From Vespula vulgaris (lineage: Eukaryota > Arthropoda > Insecta > Hymenoptera > Vespidae), in the NCBI RefSeq assembly GCF_905475345.1, contig NC_066597.1, positions 4,022,501 to 4,086,500 of the forward strand: a stretch of DNA of 64,000 nt, read 5' to 3'. The stretch's first letter is position 1, and each line of letters opens with the position of its first letter. A model generated the notes under the pieces. That model was given only the letters and a program-made list of their open reading frames with translations. It had not been told where the DNA came from and searched no databases. The translations under genes and the position numbers were made by a program. Below, piece after piece: positions 37,101 through 53,200 of the stretch.

Positions 37101-40100
37101 CATTGTCCATTGTAACAAGTTGCTGCATCATTGCATTCGTTATCAGACTCGCAATCAACTGTAAATAAAAATTAATTTAATTAAATATAATTAATTATTA
37201 TGTACTGTATTAACGTAAATATCATAAGAAATACATACGTTTGAAACAACCAAGCTGGGGATTGCCAGAATAACCATGAGGACACACACATGACGGATAA
37301 TGATTAGCCACAATGCATTTTGCATTTGGTCCACAATTGCATGGATTTATACAAACACCGTTAAAGCATGCAGTATTTCCTGCACAATCACTATTGGACG
37401 AACATTCCGTAATAATCTTAGCTGTAATAATAATTTTTGTTAAGTCAGTAAATGTATTTATTATCAATGCTGTTATAGTATTTTTTATTTTAACAGTGTT
37501 TAACTTACGTGGTATACAGTTTACTCTGGGATCGCCAATGTAACTTTGTGGACATTTACAAATAGAATTATGATTTTCAACATGGCAGAAAGAGTTCTTT
37601 CCGCAAGGCTTAGTAGCTATACAAGGATTTAAGCAAAGAGAATTTATACATTGTTTATCTTGGGCACAATCGCTGTTGCTATAACATTCCGGTTGATTTG
37701 GTGGTAATGGTGGGAATGTAACTGGAAACAATAAGTGCACGATTTAAAATTTTGTAATTTGTAATAAATCGATGTAAGTTGCGAAAACTACTGTTTTTAC
37801 AAATGAAAAATTCAGTATACCTTTCGTGCATTCAATATAACCATCGCCAATAAATTCAGAAGCACATACACAGGTAGCAGTGTGATAAGTGGATTTACAT
37901 TGAGCATTATATCCACATTGTATAGTATTACAAGCTTCAACACATCGTCCACTTAAACATTTCTCGTTATCATTACAATCATGATCCAAATGACATTGAA
38001 CATTATTCAATTCTGTTTGTTAAACAAATATATGATTAAAATTAATCTGTAAATAAATTTAAATATGTATATTACCTAGACATCAAGTATTACCTATTTT
38101 TATGCAGTTTCCGTTGTTGTTTGTAATTGTGTTAGGCGGACACAAACAGATGATTGTGCGAAGAGGAATAGTATTTAACACTTTACATTCTTGATCCTGT
38201 GTACACATGTTCGTTGGTCCACATGGATCTTGACACTGTGCATTAATACACGCTAAATTTGATTGACATTCTATATCTTCTAGACATTCAGGTTGAACTT
38301 CTATTCCTGAAATAAAAATTTAATATAGAAGTAAAATATTGAAGTTACAGTCAAAAATGTGAATATGTTGAGTCAAAAAAATAATTTACGGTTGCATTCC
38401 ACATATGGATTTCCTGATGTTCCTGTAGGACATGTACACTTGGGTTGATGATCTCGTCCAACGCAAATAGCAGTTTCTGCACATGTTTCAATGTCGCAAA
38501 CAGGCCGACAAATTCTATTCAACCTGTCACAAATCTCATGATCCGCACAATCTTCGTTGTAATGACATATTGTTGAAATACACGCGACGTATGGATGACC
38601 TTGTTTGCCTTGCGGACAAATACATTGAGCTTTATGTTCTGCAGTTATACATTCTGCTCCTCGTCCACATGTAATTTCACTAAGAAGACAAGGTTCAAAA
38701 CAATTGCCGTTCTGGCATGCTTTGTCATATGGACAATCATGATCTGTGTTGCATTCCGCTAAAAATTTTAAATAATATAATATTATTAAGAGAATATTAT
38801 GATTAATCTATGAATAAAATTTACATTATAATACTTACGTTTGAAACATTGTATTTGTGGGTTTCCTGCAAAACCTTCTTGACAATGGCAAGTTGGATGA
38901 TGTCTATTAACAATACATTCTGCATTTGGACCACATCTGTTACTTAAGCAGGGATTTTGACATAGACGGTTTATACATGCTTTATTAGATGGACATTCTG
39001 AATTAGATTCACATTTAGGCAACGTGTTGTTTTCTATTTAGAAAAATATATTGTGATTAATATAAAGAAGTTCATAAAATTTTATATATATTACAATATT
39101 CTTATTACCATCGAAACATATTACAAATGGATCACCAGTATGTCCTGCAGGACATTGACAAATACGACGATGATTTTCTACATAACATTCTGCGTTAGAG
39201 GCACACGGATTAACAGCACATGGATTGATACAACGTTGATTTAAACATATCATATCCGAACTGCATTCAGAATCACTTACACATATTGCTTCAATTTGTT
39301 TATCAACTTAAACAGAAAATCATACATCAGAAAAATAAAATACTGATCAAGTTAAAAGAAATGTCGTCATTAATAATGTCATACCTCGAATACAGGCAAC
39401 CGTTGCATCTCCCATGAAGTTTCGCGGACATTCACAGATCATAGTTCTCATTGGTAAAGTATCTACAACACTGCATTTAGCACTAGAGATACATGGTTTT
39501 ATTTCTATGCATGGGTCTTTGCAAATTGCATTGAAACATGCTAATTTGCTAGGACAATCTACATCAGTTTGACACTCGGGAACAGGTTCTTCCAATTCTA
39601 TAGGAAAAAATATGTTTTATAGATATCGTTTATATTGCATAATGATATATTTCTTCATTTTATATTTTTAATCTTAATCAAAGATGTATTTACCTAGAGT
39701 GCATAACGTATAAGGATCACCGGTATAACCAGGTGGACACTGACAACTTGGTCGATGATTAATAACGAAACATTGAGCGGAAGAAGGACACGAGCATGGA
39801 TCTGTACATTGTGAATTTTTACATGCCAAAGAAGGTGCACAATCATTATCACTGATACATTCCGGTTGTTTGCATAATTCATAAGGATTGCCCAAAAATT
39901 TGTCAGGACAGTAACAACGAGCTTTGTGATAACCATCTGCAGTACACAATGCATTAATACCGCACTGCATTACTTGACAAGTATCAATGCATTCATCGTT
40001 GATACAAGATTGAGTCAATGGACATTCGTTGTCACCACGGCATCCAACTAAAATAAATAATTATCATTATTTAAATGTATAAATAGTATTTGTCATAACA

Positions 40101-41186
40101 AATAATTATGTTATATTTCTTTATAAATTACGATATTGATACATACTTTTCTGACAATATTGTTGAGGATTACCGGTGAAATCTTCGTTACAGACGCAAA
40201 TGGCTCTGTGCATTTGAACATAGCAACGACTGTTGAAACCACAAGATTGAACAGTGCAAGGGTCTATACATTTATTATTTGAACAGGTTTTATCGTTCGT
40301 ACAGTCAGAGTTTTGTGTACATTCTACATTTGGCACTGTAAATTTGTAATAATTAATTGATCATTCATATAATATAAATACTTGTATAATTAATGTGTTA
40401 TATATTACCTTCGTGAGTAGTAATCATGCATTTTATGTAGGGATTACCCATGAATCCACTTGGACAAGAGCATACTGGTTTATGATTAATAGTTTGACAA
40501 ATAGAATCTATTCCACAGGCATTGATGCAAGGATCCCTACATTTTTGTGCTAAACAGGCTTTTTCACGTGGACAGTCGGAATTTATAATACATTCTGGAT
40601 ATATACAATAGGCGACGTCATTTCTTACTTTACATTCGCCGTTATAATTGCATGGTGATGAGCTACATGGATCAATTTCTACAACAATAAATCTAAATCA
40701 GTATGTCATATTTGATAATATATTTACATGAAATAACAATGAAATGTACTTACCAGATTGTGGATAACATTCAAACAATGGATTACCAATCAATGGAGGA
40801 ATACAACTACATAATGGACTATGATTAAGAACTTTACACGTTGCTTTGATTCCGCATACATTTCGTGAACATGGATTGATGCACTTGTTGTTCATGCAGG
40901 CTTTATCAGCTGGACATTCTGAACTAACGATGCATTCAGGACGACAACCTGTTATATCTGTAGGTATGCCTAACATACTAGGAAGACACTTGCAAATTGC
41001 TGTATCTTGTACTGTTTCACATACAGTGTTTGGACCACATGGTGAAGGATGGCATGGATTTGGCTTCGTTGGTTCTAAATATAAAAAAGATATATTAATA
41101 TTAATAAATAATTACTTTAAAGAAGTTAAGATCGGCTAGCTCTGTCGTATTTATCTAGAAAGTGTTATATAAAACTAAGAATTATA

Positions 41187-41232
<46 letters not shown>

Positions 41233-44200
41233 TGTTTCATTTTGTAAATATCTTATGCTGTTACCTTCTGGTATAAAGCATTGCGTGAATGCATCTCCGA
41301 TAGTTGGCGATCGACATGAACAGATAGGAATATGATTTGATACGGTACAAATTGCGTTAATTCCACAAGTACCAACGCAAGGATCTTGACATTTCGTTCT
41401 GACGCATGCTTGAGATTTTGGACAATCGGAGTTCAATAAACATTCTGGTTGACAACCTAGGTAAGGATCACCTCTATAGTCTGGTAAACATTCGCAAACA
41501 GCGACGTTGTTTCTTTCTTGACAATAAGCGTTGGAACCACATGGTGATGGACTGCATGGACTTAAATTCGACGGAGGCTCAGGAGGTTCTGTAATTAAAT
41601 TAAGTAATAAATTATTTGTTATAATTAAATTACCTAAATATATATTAATTACAATTTGCGTTATCTTATGTAATAAAGAATAATAGCAAGCATTTTTTTT
41701 ACAAATATTGCACATATACTGAAAAGCAATATTTAAAATATAAATGTTTTAAATTAAATGTATATTATCGATCAAAATAAAGAAGGTTTTCAATATATAA
41801 TTTAAAGTGAAATTTGTATGTACAATCAAAGGCTATTGTACACAACAGTGTAACATGCGTTTTGTGCATATATAATTTATACAATATTTACAGACTCAAC
41901 TGAAATATATAAGATATTTGATATATAGATATTATATGTAAAAAAAAATCACACTACTGTAGCACGTTGAAAGAATGTTCTTACTCGAAATTATAGAACA
42001 GATTCTAAGTGGGTCTCCAGTGTATCCTTCGAGACAATCACAACGAGTTTGGTGGAGGGTAACTTGGCAAATTGCATTAATACCGCATAGTCCAACGCAA
42101 GGATCATTGCATTTTTTATTCATGCATGTTTGGTTGGTTGGACAATCAGTATTTATAATGCATTCGGGTCTACAATTTGGTGGAGATCCTATGAAGGTGG
42201 ATAAACAGGTACATAAGGGTTTCTGCTGGGTTGATACAGTGCAATGTGCATTTGGTCCACATGGTGATGATTTGCATGGATCTCTTGAGGGTTCTTCGTA
42301 CGGCCGTTCTAACAAAAAAGACTCTCAGGTTCATTTCTTTGTTATACATTTTTCTATTTAAAGAAACTGTACTGTTTGATAATTGAACTTTCTTTTTTAC
42401 TTAGTAAGCTCTGTAAAAATGGTAAAAATTTAAACAAACTTACTCATAGGGAAGCAATTGACGAATGGATCACCGGTGTATTCACGAGGGCAGCTACAAA
42501 TAGCATTATGATTACGAACCATACATAATGCATTGTAAGCACAAGCATTTTCACAGGGATTTTGACATTTATTATTGATGCAAGCTCTGTCTTGTTCACA
42601 GTCGGAACTGACAATACATTCCGATCTGCAACTAGGTGGTAGTCCAATATAACCAGGAAGACAGGAGCATGATGCTTGTTCGCCGAATTCATGACATATA
42701 CTATTGGGTCCACACGGTGAAGGATTGCAAGGTGTTTTACGGGCTATGATCATATATATATAATCAGATTCGAATGCTCTTTATCCAATAAATATTTTTT
42801 GAAATAATTAATGAATAAAGACTTACGTTGTACACGTTTACAGATACTGAAAGGATCACCCTCATATTGTTGGAGACAGCTACATGTAGGTATATGATTA
42901 ATGACAGTACATTCTGCATTTTTACCACAGATACCAACACAAGGATTGATACATTTATTATTTATGCAAGCCCTATTGAATGAACAATCAGAATTTTGTA
43001 CACATTCTGGCTTACACTCACGATATGGATCACCATGATATTCATTTATACATTCACAAAGTCCATTATTACATATAGCATTCGATCCACATGGAGATGG
43101 ATTACATGGGTCGGGTGGTTCCGGTGGTCCAACTATACAATATTGGGATATATTTATATATGAAAAATATTTCTTTATGAATCAGTTATCAAAAACACAT
43201 TGTAAACAAGTTTTAAGTCTCTTACATATTGGAACAGGAACGCAATTGGTAAACGCATCTCCAGAATATCCATTAGGACATGTGCAAGATGGGGTGTGAT
43301 TGATCACAGTGCAAATAGCATTTGTTCCACAAGATCCAGGGCATGGGTCTTTGCATTTGTTTCTAATACAAGCTTTATTACTTATACAGTCAGAGTTGAC
43401 TGAACATTCTGGATGGCAATTAGGAGGTGTACCCATGTAATTTTGCAAACATGAACATGACGGGTAATTTCCATAATTTTGACATAATGAAAATGGTCCA
43501 CATGGAGATGGTATACACGGATTTTCAGGTTTCGGGAAATCAATAGTCGCTAAAAGAAGAAGGTTTTACAATTAATAACATAAATACAGTCCCGATATCG
43601 TTTAGGAGAATGTAAGAAAATCTTATCAATTTGTTACAAATTTGTATATAGATTGAGATTGAATTAAGAGTCAGTGAGATTATCACTTACGAGTAATGTC
43701 AAAGCATCTCACAAATGGATCACCAGTTTTATTAATGCCGCAACTGCAAATTGGACTATGGTTGATGCTTTCACATCGAGCATCGATTCCACATACATCA
43801 GGACAAGGATCTACACATTTTTGATTCATACACGCTCGGTTTATAGGACATTCTGTGCTGACAACACATTCTGGTCTACAATTTGGTGGAGTTCCTTTGT
43901 AATTAATCAAACATGTACAGCTAGCTCTTCCATTAGTATTAAGGCATTGACTATTTGGTCCACATGGAGAAGGATCACATGGGTCTTTAGGACTAGGCGT
44001 GACTGTGAAAAATATGTTATTGTACTATAATCTATTTATGGGTTGAGATAAAATATTTTAGAATACTACTGAACTTACGATATTGTTCAATAAGATCACA
44101 ACGAGTGAATGGATCACCGGTATATCCAGATTGACAATTACAAGATGGTATATGATTAATGGTATAACAGACAGCATTGAAGCCGCATGTTCCAGGACAG

Positions 44201-47200
44201 GGATCTTGGCATTTGTTATGTACGCATGCTTGATTAAGAGCACAATCGGAATGAACGATACATTCGGGTCTGCAACCTTCGTATGGATTTCCGTAAAATT
44301 CAGGTAGACATGAACAGAAGGCTGTCTCGTGAGACACGCGACATTTAGCATTTGTTCCACAAGATATTTGTTGACACAAACCAGGTTCCTTTGGTATTTT
44401 ATCTATCAGAATACGGAAAAATATAGATATTATTTATACTTATTTATAAAATCCTTGTATGTGCGTATACTCGTATGTAAATATGAAACGTACATTGCTG
44501 CGGGTAACACTGTGCAAATGGATTACCAGTGAAACCATTGATACATGTACATATGGGAATATGACTGACTGTTCTGCATTCTGCATTAATTCCACATGAT
44601 CCTGGACAAGGATCTCTGCATTTTCTATTGATACATGCCTGTTGGTTTGGACATTCGTTATTACTGATACATTCGGGTTTACAATTTGGTGGACTTCCAT
44701 TATATTCGGGAAGGCAAGAACACGATGGTGCATTATTTAGAATTTGGCACAATGAATTTGGCCCACAAGGTGATGGTAGACAAGGGTTTACTGGAGATTC
44801 TGGCTCTAATACTAAAAGGAAAAAGATTCATATATGTTAGTAATCATTCCCGGACTCGATCGAATACATTTTTTAGTGAAGTTCTTACATTGTGGTATGC
44901 ATTTTACAAATGGATCTCCTGTATATGATACTGGACAACTGCATATAGGATTATGGTTTATTACAACACACTCGGAAGATATTCCACAGGCCCCTATGCA
45001 TGGATCGATACATTTTTGATTATTACAAGCTCTATTACGAGCACAGTCAGAGCTTACTATGCACTCTGATCTACAAGAAGGTGGCGTTCCTTTGAAACCA
45101 GTAATGCATGTGCATACAGCCACACCATTTATTGTATTGCAATGACTGTTCGGGCCACATGGAGATGGTTTGCAAGGATTCTGTAATGTGTCTAAATATC
45201 ATGTCATTATTAATTAGTAATTAATATAAAGTTTTTATGTGGATTGAATTTTAAAATGATATCTAAAGAGTACGAACCTACAATTAAGATGCAAGAAATA
45301 AATGCATTTCCAGACATATTTTCTGGGCAACTACAAATGGGTAAATGATTAACGATATTGCATTCAGCATTAAGGCCACAGACATCAATGCAAGGGTCTT
45401 GACATTTATGCTGTATACAAGCTTTATCACGAGAGCAATCACTATTAATAACACACTCGGGACGACAGCCAACATATGGATTTCCAAAATATTCTGGTAG
45501 ACATGTGCAAATACCTGCATTACATTGAGTATTTGATCCACACAAAGATTCTTTGCAAGGATCAGATGGTTCAGTTTCTGTAAAAAATTATATATCATTG
45601 TAATAACATAATCATGACTAAAAAGGAATAAATATAATTTCTTTAGTGTTCTTACCGTTTGGTACAGGTTTGGGATAGCAATTGTCAAAAGGATTACCGG
45701 TATAACTCTCTGGACATGTACATACTGGTGTATGATTTACAACAGAACATTGTGCATATAGACCACAAGATCCAGGACATGGATCTCTACATTTCTCTCT
45801 TATGCAAGCTTTATTGGCAGGACAATCTGAATTAATAGAACATTCAGAACGACAGTTTGGTGGTACCCCGATATAATTATTCATACAGCTGCACACAGGT
45901 ACATCATTAATGGTTTTACACATTGCATTAGATCCACAAGGGGATGGAGTACATGGATCTTTAGGATATATATCATCCGGTTTAGGTGCTGTTGGAAAGT
46001 ATAATTAATTTTTTTGTAGTGTAATTTTATTATAATATATTGTAATATAACTGATTTTTGGAGAAGGGTATTTTAAAATAGATGAAAATTTACCTGCGAA
46101 ACAGTAGACGAACGGATCACCTGTCATATCGAATGTGCAACTACAAATAGGACTATGGCGTATAACTTTGCACTGGGAATTACGTCCGCACGTTCCAGGA
46201 CATGGATCTATGCATTTATTTTTAATACAAGCAAGATTTGAATCACATTCTGAATTCATGACGCATTCGGGTCTACAATTTGGTGGTGTTCCTATAAATT
46301 CTGGTAAACAAGAACAAACGGCTTGATCATTGATGTTTTGACATTTGCTATTCGGACCACAAATCGGTGAACTACAAGGATCTTGCTCTTTATCAGTAGC
46401 TACAAATAATAAATTATTATTTAATAATTTAATTTGTATAAATTGAAAAGATACTTTATAATATCTCTTTAATTTATATGTAGAAAATCCTTTTGAAACT
46501 TACGTTCTATCATTTCATAGAAACAATTTGTATATGGGTTTCCAGTGTAATGCGGGATACAAGTACAAATAGGTAAATGATTGACAACTTGACAGTCTGC
46601 ATTGGAACCACAAGTACCAGGACATGGGTTTTGACATTTTGATCTAACACAGGCTAAATGAGAAGGACAGTCAGAGTTGATCGAACATTCGGGGCGACAT
46701 CCCTCGTAAGGATTTCCTATATATTCAGGTAAACATGAACAAGTAGCAACTCCTTGAAGTTTTCTACAAACTGCATTTACTCCACAAGGAGAAGGTTGAC
46801 ATGGTTGATCCAATTGTGGTGATTCAGCTAAAATAGCAAATAGGAAAGAAAGCCATATAAAAGATGAATGGTTTGTTTGTCATATACATCGGTTTTGAGA
46901 AAAGAGAGAAAAATTATATGGTAAATTTGTTACTTACTCTGTTTAACTGTGCATTGTATAAAGGGATCACCGGTATAGCCGTAAAGGCAAGTACACATTG
47001 GTATATGATTTAATACGTGACATTCTGCATTTACACCACATGAACTTGGACATGGATCAATGCATTTGTGATTGATACATGATAAGTAGTTACTACATTC
47101 ACTATTACTAATACATTCAGGTCGGCAATTTGGTGGTGTGCCAATGAATCCATCCTTGCAAGAACACGATGGTGCATTATTTGTAATTTGACAATGAGAA

Positions 47201-47264
47201 TTAGGACCACAAGGTGTTGGTTGACAAGGATTTAAAGTTGGTGGTATTTCATTGGCTTTAAAAT

Positions 47265-47297
<33 letters not shown>

Positions 47298-50200
47298 TAA
47301 ATATTAATATACAGTCAGCTCTATATAAGAATGAAAATATGCTAATACTTACGTTTAGGTATACAGCGGACAAATGGATCTCCGGTAAATATGGGTGCAC
47401 AACTACAAATAGGGTTATGATTGATTACTTGACAGCGAGAAGATATACCACATGAGCCTGGACAAGGATCTCTGCATTTCATATTTATGCAAGCTTCATT
47501 TAACGAACAATCGGTATTAACAGTACATTCAGGTCGGCATGCCGGAGGATTTCCAATATATCCGGGAACACATGAACAAACGGCTTGCCCATTAAATTCT
47601 TGACATCGGCTATTTGGTCCGCATGGTGATGGATTACATGGTTGAACAATATCTGGATCTATAAAATCGATTGCTTGTAAAACAAATATGAATGGTAACA
47701 TATGTAAGAATTAGCATAATGCTAATTTACCTTTCACGGGGTAACATATAGTAAATGCATTTCCTGACATTCCATCAGGACAACTGCACATAGGTGTATG
47801 ATTTATTACTATACATTGTGCATTCTTGCCACATGCTTCTGAACATGGATCAGAACATTTATTGCGAACACAAGCTTTATCTAATAGACAATCTGGATTT
47901 TGTACACATTCGGGACGGCATCCATAATAAGGATCCCCATGGTATTCTGGTAAGCATATACATGTACCATTATGGCACATTGTATTTGGACCACATGGCG
48001 ACAGACTACAAAGATCTTGTGGAGTTGGTTTAGCTGTAATATTTTTTCATTATATATAAAACTTAGGACTTATAAATATATAAATAATAAAAATATCATT
48101 TACAAAAGATTTCTTACGTTCTGCTTCCAAGATACAATTAACGAAAGGATCTCCTGCATAACCATTAGGACATACACACATTGCCATATGATTAATTACA
48201 TAACAATTAGCTCCAATACCGCACGAACCAAGACAAGGATCTGTACATCTTTGTCTCAAACATGCTCTACTACTAATACATTCAGAATCTATTGTGCATT
48301 CTGGTCGACAATTCGGTGGACTGCCGATATAATTGTCTATACAGGTACACGTAGCTATTCCACTGTTTTTAATATCTTGACATACGGAGAAAGGGCCACA
48401 AGGTGATGGAATGCATGGATTGATGGGTTCAGGTTGTGGACTAAGTGGAGCTGTATGACAAAATAAATTCCATTTTTTTTAATTAATTATGTAATAAAAT
48501 AATTTCTAAGCAATGAATTAAATAAAACAATTGTTCAATACTTACGTGAAAGGTCGAAACATCTTACAAATGGATCACCAGTTGAACCTACTTTGCAACT
48601 ACAGATCGGGCTATGATTGATAACTTCACATCTTGCATTAATACCACAAATTCCGGGACAGGGATCTATACATTTACGATCTTTACATGCACGATTTGTC
48701 GAACAGTCAGAACTAACAGTACATTCTGGACGACAAGCAGGTGGTGTTCCAATGAAAGTAGGCAAACAACTACATATCGCTTGATCATTTGATACCCGAC
48801 ATTGACTATTGAGACCGCAGGGTGAAGGAACACATGGATCAGTTGGTTTCGCTATAAATGAAACCTAATTAGACTTAATTCTTCATAACACTATATGTAC
48901 AGATCAAATATTTAGAGTATAACTTACGTGTGGTTTTCACCATATTACAATATAAGAATGGATTACCAGTGTATCCACTTTGACAAGTGCACAAAGGTGC
49001 ATGATTAACAACTTGACAAACAGAATTTTGACCGCAAAAGCCTGAACATGGATTTTGACACTTTGATCGAATGCATGCTTGATCAGCAATACAATCACTA
49101 TTAATAATACATTCAGGACGACAGCCTTCGTAAGGATTTCCAATATAATTTGGTAGGCAAGAACAAGATCCAACACCATTCGATTCACGACATATTGCAT
49201 TAGATCCACACGGAGATGGTAGACATGGTGTTACTTTCGTGTCTGTATCTTCATTGACTATAATATTTTATTTTATTTTATTTTATTTTTTTTAATAAAA
49301 TGATTCTATTAATTATGATATGACCTAATCTTACTTACGTTGTTTAGGAGTGCATTGTACAAATGGATCACCAACAAAACCTGATGTACATACGCACATA
49401 GGTGTGTGACTTATTACTCTACATTCTGCATTAATACCACAAGAACCTGGACATGGATCTCGGCATTTCTGATTGATACAAGCCAATTGTGTTGAACATT
49501 GGCTGTTGCTAATACATTCTGGTTTACAGTTTGGTGGAGATCCTATGAATTCTGGTAGACAAGAGCAAGACGGTGCATCGTTTACGATACGACACTGACT
49601 GTTTGGTCCACAAGGTGACGGTTTGCAAAGATTAATAACGACAGGTTGTTTTTCTGCTACATTTAAAAATGTCGTTTAAATGAAATATATGAAATAATGT
49701 ACATAAATAAATACAAATAAAAGTATAAAAATGTATTTGCTGATAAATTATGACTGATTACTCACGTATGAAAATGCACATGGTGAAGGGATCGCCTGTT
49801 AAATCTCCAGGGCAACTACAAATTGGATTGTGATTGACTACCAAACATTGAGCTCTGATACCGCATGTTCCACGACATGGATCTATGCACTTTTGATTAT
49901 TACAAGCCATATTTGAAGAACAATCAGAGCTAATTATACATTCAGGTCTACAATTTGGCGGTGAATCTAAATATCCAGAAATACAAGAGCAAACAGCTTG
50001 TTCGTTTATTCTTTTGCATTGACTATTTGGTCCACAAGGTGAAGGATTGCATGGATCTTTTAATACAGGTGCTATAAAACCAAAGAAATATCATGTAAAT
50101 GATGTATATCATAAAATATAAAAAAGAAATACATAAAAATGCATTTATCATACCTTCTACAGGTGAACATATAACAAATGGATTGCCTGACATTCCTAAT

Positions 50201-53200
50201 GGACAAGTACAAATAGGAATATGATTTGCAACATTACAAAGAGCATCTCGACCGCATGTTCCTGTACATGGATTTTTACATTTATTATTAATACAAGCTT
50301 TATCTCTTGGGCAATCGAAATTTAAGACACATTCTGGACGACATCCTAAGTAAGGATCTCCTTTATATTCTGGTAAGCAAGTGCAAACTTCACTGATACA
50401 TTGCGTATTTGCTCCACATTGTGCACATGGATTTTGTTTATCTGTTTTGTCTATTAATAAATTATAATAATAAATAAATTTATTCAATAATTCAATAATC
50501 ATTTAATTTTCATGATTATTTTAATTTCATCTTACCATCCTCAATTTTTGGAATACATTTATCAAATGGATCACCATTGAATCTATCTGGACAGGTACAT
50601 ACTGGTATATGATTGATAACAGAACATGTTGCTCCTATTCCACATACGCCATTACAAGGATACTGACACTTCTTTTGAATACAGGCTTCATTACTTGGGC
50701 AATCTGAATTGTTTATACATTCTGGTCGACAATTAGGCGGTGCTCCTATATAATTTGGTGAACACGCGCAGGAAGCTTGTCCATTAACATCTCGACATTC
50801 AGAATACGGACCACAAGGTGAGGGTACGCACGGGTTTATATAAGGCGGAGGAGTTTCAGTAGATATATCAGCTAAGAATGATATGAATTATATAATTTAT
50901 AGATGAATTCAAATAGAGTTTTGTATATATCATGTGTCGCATATCTTACTTGGAATATTAAAGCACGAAACAAGTGGATCACCCATAAATCCTGATTGAC
51001 AGGAACATATAGCATTATGGTTGATAACTTCACATCTAGCATTTAGGCCACAAGAACCAGGACATGGGTCATTGCATTTTCTGTTTATACAGGCTAAGAG
51101 AGGAGAACATTCGGCACTAACCGAACATTCAGGTCGACATCTTGGTGGAACTCCTATAAAATCGGGTAAACAGGTACAAACTGATTGTCCATTCACAACA
51201 CGACATTCACTATTTGGTCCACAGGGTGATGGATTGCAAGGTTTGCTAATTGCATCTTGCGTATCTAAAAAATAAGGATTTAAATTTATTAAATATTACT
51301 ATATTGTTTACGGGTATAATTACATACCTATTTTTATTGGTATACAAGATGTAAATGGATTGCCAGTATGTCGAGGATAACAATTACAAATCGGTAAATG
51401 ATTGATTACTTGACAATCAGCATTTAATCCGCATGTTCCAGGACAAGGGTCTGTACATTTTGTATTAATACAAGCCTTATTTGCAGGACAGTCAGAATTT
51501 AGAATACATTCGGGCCGACAGCCTTCGTAGGGATTACCGATGTAATTAGGTAAGCAAATACACGAGCCTACTCGATTGAGTTCTTTACAAATTGCATTTG
51601 AACCGCAAGGAGATGGATCACACGGTCCTGGTTCAGGAAGTGGTGAAGCTAAAAATATAATAATTGTTACGAAATATTTAGAATAGCCAGATTTATTACC
51701 TAAAATCGTACTTACGCGTTTTAAAGGTACATTGAGTGAAAGGATCTCCAGTATATCCACTCATACATGTACACATTGGTGTATGGCTTACAACATGGCA
51801 ATTTGCATTGGAACCACATGCACCAATACAAGGGTCTTTACATTTTTGATTAATGCAAGCCAATTGAGTAATGCATTCGTTATTATTAATACATTCTGGT
51901 CTACAGTTTGGTGGACTGCCAGAGAATTCAGGAAGACAAGAACACGACGGTGAATTGTTAAGTACTTGACACTGAGAATTGGGACCGCAGGGTGACGGTT
52001 GACACGGATCTATTGGTAGTTGCTCCACTACATATGAAATAGTCATTTGTTTTAATAACATATTTTCCAAATGAATCTGAGAAATAGATAATTTGAACAG
52101 AATATCGAGTATATCTTACATAAAATCATGCAGTGTATGAAGGGATCGCCAGTATAACGCAATGGACAACTACAAATTGGATTATGATTAACAACATTGC
52201 ATAAGGCTTCTATACCACAAGATCCAGGACAAGGGTCTACACATTTTTGATTATTGCAAGCTTCATTTTGTGGACAATCAGTGCTCACTATACATTCTGG
52301 TCTACAAGTTGGTGGAATTCCTAAATATCCTTTTATGCAAGAACATACAGCTTGTCCATTTACTACACGACATTCACTATTAGGACCACAAGGTCCAGGA
52401 CTGCATGGATTAACAGGAGGCATACCTAATGAAACAAACATTTGATTTTGTACAGCAGTTGTGCATTGTTTTACTGCAGTTTAAATAAATCTTTAACCAA
52501 TTAACTGCAATTAATAAATTAGACAAAAATAATTTGATCATTTTTGAAGTACACTGATAATGAAAATACCTTGTACAGGAATGCATTGACTAAATGCATT
52601 GCCAGTCATACTTTCAGGGCAACTACACATGGGTATATGATTGATAACATTACATATGGCATTAGCTGCACAAGCTCCCATACATGGATTTATACATTTG
52701 TTTCTAGAACAGGCTTGATCTCTTGGGCAATCTGTATTTAAGACACATTCAGGGCGACATTCTAGATATGGATTGCCTTGGAAATCTGGTAAACAAGTAC
52801 AGGTACCATTGGAACATTTCGCATTTGGACCACATGGCGATGGATTACATAAATCAGCAGGTACAACTGGCGTGGCTAAAGAATTAAGGGAAATCAGGAT
52901 TATTATTATTTCTTTTCTCAATTTTAGATAATATGTCAATTTCTTTTTAACGTATAAAAAGCTTACGTGTTGTAGGTAATAAACGGCAAAGTGTGAATGG
53001 ATCTCCGGTGTATCCTGTGGGACACGTACACATTGGGATATGATTAACTACAGCACAAATAGCATCTGAACCACATGAACCTGGACAGGGATCTCTACAT
53101 CTTGTTTCAAAGCAAGCTTTGTCGCTTGGGCATTCGGAATTTATGGTACATTCAGGTTTGCAATTTGGTGGCTGTCCAATATATGTTTCTAAACATGTAC

